From: Duganella sp. BuS-21
GTDB taxonomy: Bacteria > Pseudomonadota > Gammaproteobacteria > Burkholderiales > Burkholderiaceae_D
Assembly (NCBI GenBank): GCA_041874725.1
Contig: CP097466.1
Location: 1,302,001 to 1,366,000, forward strand
Length of the DNA: 64,000 nucleotides
Reading direction: 5' to 3'
This document shows positions 9,435-18,131 of the stretch, piece by piece. The notes beneath the pieces were generated by a model. That model was not told the origin of the DNA. It was given only the letters and a program-made list of their open reading frames with translations, and did not search any database. Within the stretch, counting starts at the first letter, position 1. Every line of letters begins with the position of its first letter. The position numbers and the translations under genes are program-made.

Positions 9435-9437
9435 GCG

Positions 9438-12400
9438 TTACGCCACCAGGCCGCCGACGGTGATGGACTCGCCGATCAGCAGAATCTCGTTGCTGCTGGA
9501 GGTGTAAACGTTGTAGCCGTCGCTGTTGAGCCCCTGGAAATTCCACGCAGTTGTGTCCAAGTGTACCTGCGACGTTGATCCGATCGCGGTAATGGTCAGC
9601 ACGCCGCTGTCGCTTGCATTGCGCACGCTGGCAAACGTGCTGATCGTCAGGTTGTTGGCGCCGCTGCCGCCGAAGTGCAGGTGTTCGACGCCGGTGATAT
9701 TGGCATCGACCAGCGACAGCGTGGCGACGCTGGTCACGGTCACCGTGTCATTGCCCGCGCCGGCGTGCACGAAACCGCTGCCGCCTAGGGAACTGACGAG
9801 GATGATGTCGGCGCCGAGGCCGGTGGTGATGCTGGCGGTGTGGCCGGCGGTCACCACGTTGCTGCCGGCGCCGGTGGTCACCGTGGAATTGGCCCCCACC
9901 GTCACGATTGCGTCATTGGCGGTAGTGACCGAATCGCCCGCCCCGCCGGGGTTGTTGCCAAAAACAATGGCGTGCGCCCCTACCGTGATGACGTCGCTGC
10001 CGTTGCCGCCGAAGACGGTGGTGTATTCGTCGTTGGGGTGGTTGTAGCCGTTGTCCTGGTTGGTCAGGTAATAGACCGGATTGGTGTTGTCCTGGTCGGC
10101 GAACGGCGTGATGTTGCCGGCCTGGTCGGACAAGCGCAGACCGTATTCGGCCTGCAGAACGTCTGCTATGCCGCTCAGGGTCCAGGTTGCCCCATCCGGG
10201 CCCACATAGGTCGTGGTGGCCTTCAGCCAGGTCTGCCCATGGTCGAGGGTAATTTCCACGATGTCGTTGCCGAAGTCGGTGACGTCGCCCACCACGCCGC
10301 TGATGCTATTGCTGCCGTAGCTGAAGCTATTGCTGCCCACCACCACGGCGGTCGATGCTTGGGTGTCGATCGTCACCGTGTGGCTGATGCTGCCGACATT
10401 GCTGGTAACGCCGTTGACGGTTTGCCGGACCTCGATCACGTCCATCGCATAGTCGCCGTCCGGCAGCATGAAGCTGGAGCCGCTACCCTCTTGCCAGTCG
10501 TCGGACGGGTTCCATCGGTATTCCCAGGTGCCGAAGGAATCGAGGCCCTCGACGCGTACCAGGCTGTCGCTGGTGTTGCCATCATCGCTCAGTGAGCTGT
10601 CCGAGGACGGATAGGTATCGGCGATGGATACGGTCGGTGTTGCCGGTGTCGAGCCGCCGCCGCCGCTGCCGCCGCCATCGTAGGCGCCGTCGGTGGTGAA
10701 GTGCAGCATCTCGCCGCCGCCGGAGAAGGCGTCGTTGCCGGCCAGGTCGAACACGTTCAGGCCCGACACGGTGTAGCTGGTGCCGTGGGTCAGTGCGGTT
10801 TGCAGGTTGATGGTCAGAACCTTGCCGCTGACTGCGCTGCTCGACAGCTCCAGTATCTGCGAGTTGCCGGGATTCTGATCGTCGGTGATATAGACGACGC
10901 TGCCGTTCTCAATCAACACATTTTCGTTGAAGGTAAAGGTCAGCTTGGTCAGTTCGTTGTTGACCGAAGTGGCGCCTTCCACCGGGGCCGAAGTGGAAAC
11001 CACCGGCGCCACCGTGTCGTACTTGACGCTGGTGGTGGCGCTGGCGGTGCCGATATTGCCGGCCACGTCGACGATGCGCGCGGCCAGCACGTGGGTGCCC
11101 TGGGTCAGCGAATCGAGGGGGATATTTTTCAAGGTGGTTGGCTGCGACAAAAACGGGTGGTCGCTGAAATAGTCGTCGCCGTAATACAAGTCGTCCGCCT
11201 GGACCACATAGCTGCCCACCACCGCCGAGCCATTGCTGGTGTCGACGATCTGGATCGTATCGCCGGCGTGCACGCCGTGCAGGCCGGCCACGTTCAGCGA
11301 GACGGCAGTGGCGTCGGAGGTGACGCCATCGGTGGTCGAGACGCCGTTGTCGCTGCCTTCGGCCAGCTTGAGCACGCGGCTGGCCAGGGTCAGGCCGGTG
11401 GTGTCGAGTTCGTAGTCGGCGTAGGCCGTCTGGCTGGTGTTGCCCGCCGTGTCGATGACGCGGGCCATGACGCTGTGGCTGCCGCTGACCAGGGCGACGG
11501 TGCCGTTGGTGTGCCACATGCCATCGCCGGCAATGGTATTGACCCAGGTGGTGCCGCCGTTGACCGATACCTGCACGGTCTGACCGCTGGCCAGGAAACT
11601 GCTGTAGGTGCCGTTGATGGCCTGGGCGGCAGTCTTGGTGATCAGGTCGTGGTCGCTACTGCCGGTGTCGGCGGAAAACCGGATGGCCTCGCCGTTGATA
11701 AAGATTTCGATCGGATCGTTGTTGTACGTGTACCCGTGGCTGGCGCTGGCGCTGCTGCCGCCGGCGTTGTTGCTGACGCGCGCCAGCAGCACGCCATACG
11801 TCCCGCCTTCGCCTTCGACCAGATTGTCTTCATCGACATGCTCGCTGTAACTCCAGGTCTTGCTGCCCGTGTTCACGCTGGCCTTGTGCCAGCTGGCGCC
11901 GTTGTCCAGCGATACCTGGACGAAGTCGTTGGTGCCTAAGGTGCCGGTGTAGGTGCCGGTGATGGTCTGGTCCAGCGTGGCGGTGAGATAGTCGCTGGCG
12001 TTGCTGCCGGTATCGGTGAAGTGCAGGGTGGCGCCGACCACCGCGCTTGGCGTGGCGATGGTGGGGGCGCTGCCGGAGGCCACGAAATTGAAGAATTTCG
12101 GCGAGCTGATCGCGTCGTTGCCGGCGCTCTCGTTGGCGGAATCGACCACCGCGTCGCTGTCCATGGTCACGCTGTAGTTCAGGCCGTTCTTGAGCGGGCT
12201 GGTCAGGGTGATGGTGACGTCCATGCCGTTGTAGCTGACCTGGCCGTCGTCCGCAGCGATCACATGTTTGTCGGTGGCGCCGACGATGCGGGTGCTCAGG
12301 CCGCTGCTGCCGCTATAGGTCTGGCCGTAGCCGTCGCTGATCACGAGATTGGCGTCGCCGGCCGACACCGCGCGGTCAAAGTGCAGAACGATGGTGGTAT

Positions 12401-12440
12401 TGGACGAGACGGTGACGGTCTTCAGTACGGGGGCGGTCAT
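9438..12440 (-). CDS. Large Ig-like/RTX-like surface protein
   Basis: A 1000-residue Ser/Thr/Gly/Asp-rich protein. Residues 1-120 and about 475-585 resemble bacterial Ig-like Big_5 modules (for example LTKLTFTFNENVLIENGSVV). Between and after them are modules sharing a VQVSxDxGxxW core near residues 174, 288 and 728. A Gly/Ser linker at 587-597 joins the halves. Residues 808-900 hold RTX-like GGNGSDVI and GAGNDTV repeats that suggest calcium binding. There is no N-terminal signal peptide, which together with a C-terminal RTX-like block suggests type I secretion by an uncleaved C-terminal signal; no exporter genes are nearby. It is likely an adhesin or matrix protein. It converges on the pseudouridine synthase gene with a 3-bp gap. 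Confidence 0.72.
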   Translation of the reverse strand: MTAPVLKTVTVSSNTTIVLHFDRAVSAGDANLVISDGYGQTYSGSSGLSTRIVGATDKHVIAADDGQVSYNGMDVTITLTSPLKNGLNYSVTMDSDAVVDSANESAGNDAISSPKFFNFVASGSAPTIATPSAVVGATLHFTDTGSNASDYLTATLDQTITGTYTGTLGTNDFVQVSLDNGASWHKASVNTGSKTWSYSEHVDEDNLVEGEGGTYGVLLARVSNNAGGSSASASHGYTYNNDPIEIFINGEAIRFSADTGSSDHDLITKTAAQAINGTYSSFLASGQTVQVSVNGGTTWVNTIAGDGMWHTNGTVALVSGSHSVMARVIDTAGNTSQTAYADYELDTTGLTLASRVLKLAEGSDNGVSTTDGVTSDATAVSLNVAGLHGVHAGDTIQIVDTSNGSAVVGSYVVQADDLYYGDDYFSDHPFLSQPTTLKNIPLDSLTQGTHVLAARIVDVAGNIGTASATTSVKYDTVAPVVSTSAPVEGATSVNNELTKLTFTFNENVLIENGSVVYITDDQNPGNSQILELSSSAVSGKVLTINLQTALTHGTSYTVSGLNVFDLAGNDAFSGGGEMLHFTTDGAYDGGGSGGGGSTPATPTVSIADTYPSSDSSLSDDGNTSDSLVRVEGLDSFGTWEYRWNPSDDWQEGSGSSFMLPDGDYAMDVIEVRQTVNGVTSNVGSISHTVTIDTQASTAVVVGSNSFSYGSNSISGVVGDVTDFGNDIVEITLDHGQTWLKATTTYVGPDGATWTLSGIADVLQAEYGLRLSDQAGNITPFADQDNTNPVYYLTNQDNGYNHPNDEYTTVFGGNGSDVITVGAHAIVFGNNPGGAGDSVTTANDAIVTVGANSTVTTGAGSNVVTAGHTASITTGLGADIILVSSLGGSGFVHAGAGNDTVTVTSVATLSLVDANITGVEHLHFGGSGANNLTISTFASVRNASDSGVLTITAIGSTSQVHLDTTAWNFQGLNSDGYNVYTSSSNEILLIGESITVGGLVA

Positions 12441-12545
12441 GGCGGTTCCAGCTTATCTTTAGTCAAGCGCTAATGATAACAATGAAACACACTCATTTCC
12501 ATTTAGTAAAGTTCAACTTTGTTAATTTGTGCCGCTAAACAACGC

Positions 12546-12568
12546 TCCTCCGCCACCGTCTGGCGGAG
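12546..12568 (-). terminator. Hairpin downstream of xthA
   Basis: A perfect 9-bp stem, CCTCCGCCA paired with TGGCGGAGG, encloses a 5-base loop (CCGTC). It lies 17 bases past the xthA stop on the minus strand. The minus-strand sequence after it is AGCGTTGTTTAGC, a short weak T-rich stretch. It separates xthA from the large surface-protein gene downstream on the same strand. Confidence 0.6.
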
Positions 12569-12584
12569 GCGGCGAAGTGGGCGC

Positions 12585-13358
12585 TTACATCGTGCCGTAC
12601 TCAATCGTCAGCGGTGCGTGGTCCGAGAATTTTTCATCTTTGTAGATGGCCACGGCGGTGGCTTTGGCGGCGATGCCGGGGGTTGCCACGTGGTAATCGA
12701 TACGCCAGCCGACGTTCTTGGCGTAGGCCTGGCCGCGGTTGCTCCACCAGGTGTACTGCTCTTCGCGCGGGTCGAGGCCGCGATGCACGTCGACATAGCC
12801 GACTTCGTCGAAGATGCGGGTCATCCACTCGCGCTCTTCGGGCAGGAAGCCGGAGTTTTTCTTGTTGCCCTTCCAGTTCTTCAGGTCGATTTCCTTGTGG
12901 GCGATGTTCCAGTCGCCGCAGATGACCACTTCGCGGCCCTGCGCGTGCAGTTGCTGCAGGTGCGGCAGGAACAGGTCCATGAAGCGGAATTTGGCTTCCT
13001 GGCGTTCCGGGCCGGACGAGCCGGACGGGCAGTACACGGAAATCACGGTCAGCTTGCCGAAGTCGCACTGCACGTAGCGGCCTTCCGCGTCGAACTCGGG
13101 CGAGCCGAAGCCGATCACCACGCGGTCCGGTTCGATCTTGCTGTAGACGCCGGTGCCGGAATAGCCTTTTTTCTCGGCGTAGTGGAAGTGGCCGTGGTAG
13201 CCGCCCGGATTGAGGAATTCGGGCGTCATGTCCGGCGCCTGCGCCTTCAGTTCCTGCACGCAGACGAAGTCGGCGTCCTGCTTGGCCAGCCAGGTGAAGA
13301 AGCCTTTGGAGGAGGCGGAGCGGATGCCGTTGAGGTTGGCGGAAATGATTTTTGGCAT
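12585..13358 (-). CDS. xthA: Exodeoxyribonuclease III
   Basis: This is a 257-residue DNA repair nuclease, AP endonuclease and 3'-5' exonuclease, of the ExoIII/APE1 fold. Visible motifs are the N-terminal ISANLNGIRSA, the catalytic glutamate in DFVCVQELKAQ, the WNIAHKEIDLKN loop with GDWN, and the C-terminal SDHAPLTIEY with the catalytic Asp-His. The ATG at 13358 (MPKIISANL) is preferred over an in-frame TTG at 13373. It is divergent from pyrE across a 75-bp gap that must hold both promoters; a TAAAAT box at 13401-13406 with TTCGGA 17 bp upstream is a weak candidate for pyrE. Confidence 0.95.
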   Translation of the reverse strand: MPKIISANLNGIRSASSKGFFTWLAKQDADFVCVQELKAQAPDMTPEFLNPGGYHGHFHYAEKKGYSGTGVYSKIEPDRVVIGFGSPEFDAEGRYVQCDFGKLTVISVYCPSGSSGPERQEAKFRFMDLFLPHLQQLHAQGREVVICGDWNIAHKEIDLKNWKGNKKNSGFLPEEREWMTRIFDEVGYVDVHRGLDPREEQYTWWSNRGQAYAKNVGWRIDYHVATPGIAAKATAVAIYKDEKFSDHAPLTIEYGTM

Positions 13359-13433
13359 AGGAATGAAGGGCAAAAAATTCGGAATGCGCTAGTGTAGCGG
13401 TAAAATACCGGCACTTTAAAGAAATGAGGCACT

Positions 13434-14099
13434 ATGAACAGCTTACGTCAGGAATTTATCGCGTTTTCGGTCGATGCGGGTGTGCTGCGCTTCGGCGAGT
13501 TCACCACCAAGGCCGGCCGCCAGTCGCCGTACTTCTTCAACGCCGGCCTGTTCCATGACGGCGCCACGCTGGCGCAGACCGCGCACTTTTACGCGCAAAC
13601 ACTGCTCGATTCCGGCGTCGAGTTCGACATGCTGTTCGGCCCGGCCTACAAGGGCATCACGCTGGCGTCGGCCACCGCCGTGGCGCTGTCGGCCAAGGGC
13701 CGCAACACCTCGTTCGCCTTCAACCGCAAGGAAGCCAAGGACCACGGCGAAGGCGGCACCATCGTCGGCGCCAAGCTGCAGGGCAAGGTCGTCATCATCG
13801 ACGACGTGATCTCGGCCGGCACCTCGGTGCGCGAATCGGTGGAGATGATCCGCGCCGCCGGCGCCGAGCCGTGCGCCGTGCTGATCGCGCTCGACCGCAT
13901 GGAGCGCGCCGGCAAGGATGGACAACTGTCAGACTTGTCGGCGGTGCAGGAAGTGACCGAGAAATATGGCATACCGGTGATCTCGATCGGCAATCTGGAC
14001 GACCTGTTCGGCTTCCTGAACGGCGCCGGCGCCGATCCGCAACTGGCCCAGTACAAGGATGCCGTGGCTGCCTACCGTAGCCGCTACGGCATTGTTTAA
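13434..14099 (+). CDS. pyrE: Orotate phosphoribosyltransferase
   Basis: PyrE joins orotate to phosphoribosyl pyrophosphate to make orotidine monophosphate in pyrimidine synthesis. The 221-residue cytosolic protein shows the PRPP-binding motif VVIIDDVISAGTSVRES near residues 120-137, the flexible catalytic loop NRKEAKDHGEGG near residue 100, and the early substrate strand GRQSPYFFNAGLF. An SD-like GAGG lies 5 bp before the ATG. No other pyrimidine gene is adjacent. No attenuator was seen in its short leader. Confidence 0.97.
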   Translation: MNSLRQEFIAFSVDAGVLRFGEFTTKAGRQSPYFFNAGLFHDGATLAQTAHFYAQTLLDSGVEFDMLFGPAYKGITLASATAVALSAKGRNTSFAFNRKEAKDHGEGGTIVGAKLQGKVVIIDDVISAGTSVRESVEMIRAAGAEPCAVLIALDRMERAGKDGQLSDLSAVQEVTEKYGIPVISIGNLDDLFGFLNGAGADPQLAQYKDAVAAYRSRYGIV

Positions 14100-14173
14100 T
14101 AGGCTATATTGCTAGACATTGATATTTCTATGATGTAACCTTCTAGCGGTTTGGAGACCAATAAAGGGTGACC

Positions 14174-14545
14174 ATGAATATTGCAACACTGAAGCTACAC
14201 GGCGATTCCGTCGGCCTGGCGGACATCCGCGACGGCCTGCCCACCGAGCCGCATGGCGACTGGGAAAAGGGCGACGTCAAGCCCGACGGCCGGGTGCGCA
14301 TCGATTCCGGCTTTTACGTCGCCATCGGCACGGAGCAGAGCCCGACCGAACTGCTCAAGCAGATCCGCTTTTACCTGGGCGAATGCAAGGCGCGCGGCAT
14401 CCACTTCGAACGTTCCGACGTCGAAGCCGAGCTGCGCGTGTCGTTCCCCTGCGAGCAGGGCGCGGCCACGCCGGCGCTGGACTTCTCGCTGGCCGACATG
14501 ACCACCCTGGTCGAGATGGGGATCAACCTCAGCATCACCGCCTGA
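14174..14545 (+). CDS. Conserved-looking protein of unknown function
   Basis: A 123-residue protein, predicted soluble with no signal peptide or membrane segment. I do not recognise it with confidence; the alternation of short beta strands and one central helix (ELLKQIRFYLGECKARG), plus length, vaguely recalls DUF4279-type proteins. The start ATG at 14174 follows AAAGGGTGACC; a GTG two codons earlier is also in frame. The stop overlaps the next gene's start (TGATG), so the unknown protein and the hydrolase are translationally coupled. A TATGAT box at 14129-14134 could be the -10 of their promoter, without a good -35. Confidence 0.7.
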   Translation: MNIATLKLHGDSVGLADIRDGLPTEPHGDWEKGDVKPDGRVRIDSGFYVAIGTEQSPTELLKQIRFYLGECKARGIHFERSDVEAELRVSFPCEQGAATPALDFSLADMTTLVEMGINLSITA

Positions 14546-15402
14546 TGCGTTTTTCCGAGGACCGGCTCACCGCATTCACTGCTGCGAATGGCGTGCAGCG
14601 CCGGGTCCACGTGTGGGCGCCGGATGCGCCAAGCGCGGTGATCCTCGCCATCCACGGCGGCATGGCGCACGGCGGCGACTACCTCACCCCGGCGCTGTAT
14701 TTCCGTCGGCACGGCATCGCCACCGTGGCCTACGACTTGTGCGGCCACCAGGACCTGCGCCGCGTCGACATTCCCGCTTTCGATGTCTTCCTCGACGACA
14801 GCCTGCTGTTCCTGCAGTGGGTGAAGCAGCAGTACCCGGGCTTGCCGGTGTACGTAATGGGCCACTCGATGGGCGCGCTGATCGCCACCCATCTGGCGCT
14901 GAGCCGCTTTGCCGGCGAGGCTGCGGTGCGTGGCTACATCCTGTCCTCGCCGTACTACGTCAATGCGATCAAGGTGTCGCCGGTGCTGATGGCGCTGGCC
15001 GGCGTGCTCGGTGCGCTGGCGCCGCGCATGAAAGTGCCGCTGGCGTCGCTGACCGACCAGCTTACGCACGACGGCGCCATCACCGCGCGCCATCACGACG
15101 ATGAGCGTGACGGCATCCGCGCCACCGAAATCACGGTCCGCTTCGGCAACGCGCTGACCAAGGCGCAGCAAGGATTGGCGGCGCGCATGCCGGCGTGGCG
15201 CCAGCCGTTGTTCGCGGTGGTGGCCGGCGCCGACCAGCTGGCCGACGCCGATGCGGCCGAAGCCATGTTGAAGTCCGTGCCGGCGCCGCTGTTGACCTAC
15301 CGGCGCTATCCGCAGAATTTTCACGAAAACTTCAACGAACTCAATCGCGAGCAGATCTTCGCCGACATCCTGGCGTGGATGGCTGCTACAGCACGACAGT
15401 AA
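14545..15402 (+). CDS. Alpha/beta hydrolase, lysophospholipase-like
   Basis: This 285-residue serine hydrolase resembles the monoacylglycerol lipase/lysophospholipase group. The early strand ILAIHGGMAHGGDY forms the oxyanion region, and VMGHSMGALIATHLAL holds the nucleophile serine near residue 112. FAVVAGADQLADADAAE should hold the acid residue and NFHENFNE the histidine. There is no clear signal peptide, so a cytosolic location is likely. Its ATG overlaps the stop of the upstream unknown gene. It converges on the histidine kinase gene, overlapping it by 17 bp at the 3' ends. The substrate is unknown. Confidence 0.85.
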   Translation: MRFSEDRLTAFTAANGVQRRVHVWAPDAPSAVILAIHGGMAHGGDYLTPALYFRRHGIATVAYDLCGHQDLRRVDIPAFDVFLDDSLLFLQWVKQQYPGLPVYVMGHSMGALIATHLALSRFAGEAAVRGYILSSPYYVNAIKVSPVLMALAGVLGALAPRMKVPLASLTDQLTHDGAITARHHDDERDGIRATEITVRFGNALTKAQQGLAARMPAWRQPLFAVVAGADQLADADAAEAMLKSVPAPLLTYRRYPQNFHENFNELNREQIFADILAWMAATARQ

Positions 15403-16675
15403 AGCGTGCGCCGCCCAGCGGCGAGGCGTCGACGGTGATGGCGCCGCCGTGCAGGCGGATCGCCTTGGCGCTGATGGCCAATCCCAAGCCGTAGCCGCCG
15501 GCCGCGTGATCCGCTTCGCGCGCCAGCCGGTAGAACGGTTCGAACACCTGCTCGCGCGCTTCCTCCGGAATGCCGGGGCCATCGTCTTCCACCACAATAT
15601 GCAGGCGTTCGCCGCGCGTCGCCGTCAGCGCGATGCGGCTGCGCGCGTACTTGGCGGCGTTGCCCAGCAGGTTGTTGATGGCGCGCGCCAGCAGGCGGGC
15701 GTCGCCTTGCAGCTGTCCCAGGTCGCCGGCGATGCTGGCGCTGAAGTGCTGCGCGCCGGGCGGATGGCAAGCGCGCAGCAGCGGCGCGACGTCGAACGGC
15801 TGCATCGGCATGGCCTGCGCGTGATCGAGCTGCGTCAGGCTAAGCAGCTCGTTGACCAGCTCCTTGAGTTCATCGACATCGGTCTCCATGGCGGCCAGGC
15901 GCTTGAGTAGCGCCGGATCGTCGGCGGCGTGGCGTTCGCGCAGCAGCTCCATGCCGAACTCCAGCCGCGCGATGGGCGTGCGCAGTTCGTGCGATACCGA
16001 ATGCAGCAAATGCTTGCGCGCCTCCAGCAGTGCGCCGATGCGCCCGGCCATGTCGTTGATGCGCGCCGCCAGCGGAGCGATGCTGGCGCCGGGGGCGATG
16101 TCGGCGCGCGCGGCCAGGTCGCCCCGGCCGAAATCATCGGCCACCTTGGACAGCGCCTGCAGGCCGCGCCAGTGCGCGCGCGACCACCAGCCGATCGGCA
16201 CCAGCAGGAACAGCGCGATCACCGCAAAGCGTATCGCCTCCATGCCCAGTGCCTCGCCGATATCGACCGGCAGCTGCTGGGCGTGGATCACGTCGTCCTC
16301 GCTGCCGATGTAGCGCGCGCCGTTGGTGTCGACGCGGCGGTAATAGGCCTTGCCGGCGATGTCCATCACCACCTCGCCGCGCAGCAGCGCGTCGCGCCGG
16401 CGGGCCGGCAGTGCGCCCAGCGCTGTTTGCAGCGGTTGCAGTTCCAGCGTGACGTCCGATACTTCGCGCACCTTGTTCAGGCGCGGTAGCCATTCATCGG
16501 CGGGCGCCTGGTCGATGTACTGCTCGAGCAGGAAGATCTGGCCGGCGGCCTGGCGGCGTGCGATCTGTTCCAATGGATCGCCGAACAGCAGCAGAAAGGT
16601 GGCATAGATGGCGCAGCTGGCCAGTGTGATCGCCAGCAGCACCAGCACCGCAAAGCGCCGGAAGAGACGATTCAT
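15386..16675 (-). CDS. Sensor histidine kinase, RstB-like
   Basis: A 429-residue membrane sensor kinase. The first transmembrane helix spans about residues 9-31, a periplasmic domain covers roughly 32-147, and a second helix spans 148-166. A HAMP linker follows, then the HisKA box HSVSHELRTPIARLEF with histidine 229, then an ATPase domain with NLLGNAAKYARSRI and VEDDGPGIPEEAREQVFEPF. Length, periplasmic domain size and the response-regulator partner resemble E. coli RstB. The start (MNRLFRRF) overlaps the regulator stop by 4 bp. The stimulus is unknown. The divergently placed envelope genes suggest it monitors the cell surface. Confidence 0.9.
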   Translation of the reverse strand: MNRLFRRFAVLVLLAITLASCAIYATFLLLFGDPLEQIARRQAAGQIFLLEQYIDQAPADEWLPRLNKVREVSDVTLELQPLQTALGALPARRRDALLRGEVVMDIAGKAYYRRVDTNGARYIGSEDDVIHAQQLPVDIGEALGMEAIRFAVIALFLLVPIGWWSRAHWRGLQALSKVADDFGRGDLAARADIAPGASIAPLAARINDMAGRIGALLEARKHLLHSVSHELRTPIARLEFGMELLRERHAADDPALLKRLAAMETDVDELKELVNELLSLTQLDHAQAMPMQPFDVAPLLRACHPPGAQHFSASIAGDLGQLQGDARLLARAINNLLGNAAKYARSRIALTATRGERLHIVVEDDGPGIPEEAREQVFEPFYRLAREADHAAGGYGLGLAISAKAIRLHGGAITVDASPLGGARFTVVL

Positions 16676-17349
16676 TCCCACGCCGATGGGCTGAACAGAT
16701 AGCCTTCGCCCCAGACGGTTTTGATGCGCTCCGCGCCGCCGTCGCCGAACTTGCGGCGCAGGCGCGAGATGCAGTTGTCGATGCTGCGATCGAGTCCGTC
16801 GAACTCGATGCCGCGCATTTTCACCAGGATGTCGTTGCGCGACATGACCTTGCCGGAGGCGTCGGCCAGGATCAGGAATAGCTTGAATTCGGCGCTGTTC
16901 ATCAGCACTTCCTGCGCGCGCCAGTAGACGGCGCGGTTCTCGCGCGAGATGCGCAGCTGGCCGATGATGATGTCGCTGCCGGCGATGCTGGCGCCGCGCC
17001 GTTGCAGGGCGCGCAGGCGGGCCAGCAGCACGCGCGGCTGCACCGGCTTGTTGACGTAGTCGTCGGCGCCTTGCTCCAGGCCGGAGACTTCGTCGAAGCT
17101 GTCCTCGCGCGCAGTCAGGATCAGGATAGGCACGGCGGACAACTGGCGCAGCTGGCGGCACACCACCAGGCCGTCGATGCCGGGCAGGGTCAGGTCGAGT
17201 ATCACGATATCGGGCTGCGTATCGCGGAAGCGGTCCAGCGCCAGGTCGCCCCGGCTGACCACATCGACCCGGTAGTCGTAGCCGTCGAGGTATTCCTTGA
17301 CCAGCGCGGCCAGCCGCGCATCGTCTTCCACCAGCATTACACGCTGCAT
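16672..17349 (-). CDS. OmpR-family response regulator, RstA-like
   Basis: This 225-residue DNA-binding regulator has a receiver domain with the phospho-acceptor aspartate at residue 52 (VILDLTLPG), acidic VEDD at 7-10, and the switch residues in LTARED and the lysine of NKPVQP. The C-terminal winged helix covers about 130-225 and ends RIKTVWGEGYLFSP. MQRVMLVEDD was chosen as start since the upstream extension has no receiver homology. The gene forms an overlapping pair with the kinase and is divergent from an outer-membrane protein gene across 193 bp. That gap contains TACA repeats like those bound by RstA, so autoregulation and control of the divergent genes are plausible. Confidence 0.92.
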   Translation of the reverse strand: MQRVMLVEDDARLAALVKEYLDGYDYRVDVVSRGDLALDRFRDTQPDIVILDLTLPGIDGLVVCRQLRQLSAVPILILTAREDSFDEVSGLEQGADDYVNKPVQPRVLLARLRALQRRGASIAGSDIIIGQLRISRENRAVYWRAQEVLMNSAEFKLFLILADASGKVMSRNDILVKMRGIEFDGLDRSIDNCISRLRRKFGDGGAERIKTVWGEGYLFSPSAWE

Positions 17350-17405
17350 CGCATCTCCCGTTTGAGCGCCATTGTAGTGGAGCGGGCGGCGAAAGTGGTG
17401 ATTTC

Positions 17406-17453
17406 GACAATCAAGTACAACTGCGTACACTTTTTATACAAATGCGGCCTACA
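17406..17453. promoter_or_regulatory. Array of TACA boxes, candidate RstA-like operator
   Basis: TACA half-sites begin at 17416, 17426, 17437 and 17450, with a related GACAA at 17406. The pair at 17416/17426 is TACA-N6-TACA, the spacing of the E. coli RstA box as I recall it (TACATNTNGTTACA). The later two share the 7-mer TACAAAT. Spacings of 10, 10, 11 and 13 bp place most sites on one helix face. The array lies between the divergent regulator and outer-membrane protein genes and overlaps a TATACA element that could be a -10. Confidence 0.6.
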
Positions 17454-17542
17454 AATTGAGGACAATTCAACGACAGTTGGCGGCGGATTGCGGCCGGGCG
17501 CATCCCTAACATGGAGGCTCCTACTTCAACCGGATATCCGAC

Positions 17543-18124
17543 ATGAACAAATTCTTGTGCAGCACCCTGATCGCCCTTGCCGCAAGCTCGTTGGCGCATG
17601 CTGAAGACCTCTACATCGGCGCCGGCTTCAGCGCCGCCGACAAAGGCCACATCCGTTACACCGGCAGCGGCGGCGTGGAGCATGACAGCGAGGCCAAACG
17701 GAGCGGCGTCGCGGCGGGCCTGTTCGTGGGCTATGTGCTGTCGCCGTCGTGGGCGCTGGAGGCCGGTTATCGCGGCATCGGCAACACGCAGAAGTTCGAT
17801 CTCGATCCGGGCTACCAGATCAAGGTCCGCACCGGCATGACCTACCTGGCGGCGCGCAATACCTGGCGCTTGAGCGAGGACTGGGCGCTGTACGGCAAGC
17901 TGGGTGTGGCGCAGGGACGGCTGAAGGCCGGCATCATCGGCAAGGATGCACCACCGGATGCGACGGTGAAGAAGAACGGCGTTTACCTTGGACTAGGCGC
18001 GTCGTACATGGTCAGTAAAGATATTGCGCTGCAGCTCGAGTTGGAACACACGCACAAACTAAGGCTGGAAGGGCTGAACGCTTCGATGGATAAATTCTCG
18101 CTCGGCGTCCGCGTCGGTTTTTAA
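17543..18124 (+). CDS. Outer-membrane beta-barrel protein, OmpA-transmembrane-domain-like
   Basis: A 193-residue exported protein. The signal peptide ends near residue 20 (SSLAHA before EDLYIGAGF). The mature part shows alternating hydrophobic beta strands and ends in LGVRVGF, the terminal-phenylalanine signature of outer-membrane barrels recognised by the BAM machinery. Its size suits an eight-stranded barrel without a periplasmic domain. It is divergent from the RstA-like regulator, with TACA boxes between, and is followed 7 bp later by a MipA/OmpV-like gene. It is probably a target of that two-component system. Confidence 0.82.
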   Translation: MNKFLCSTLIALAASSLAHAEDLYIGAGFSAADKGHIRYTGSGGVEHDSEAKRSGVAAGLFVGYVLSPSWALEAGYRGIGNTQKFDLDPGYQIKVRTGMTYLAARNTWRLSEDWALYGKLGVAQGRLKAGIIGKDAPPDATVKKNGVYLGLGASYMVSKDIALQLELEHTHKLRLEGLNASMDKFSLGVRVGF

Positions 18125-18131
18125 GGAACAC

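Noticed and set aside
10676..10700. Gly/Ser-coding run in the surface-protein gene as an inserted synthetic linker
   Set aside because: Such Gly-rich linkers occur naturally in multi-domain adhesins, and nothing else around it looks engineered.
15386..17410. A 674-codon frame that would fuse the histidine kinase to upstream sequence
   Set aside because: The upstream third is an out-of-frame reading of the response-regulator gene. The kinase begins properly at 16675 with a transmembrane helix, and the regulator has its own complete frame.
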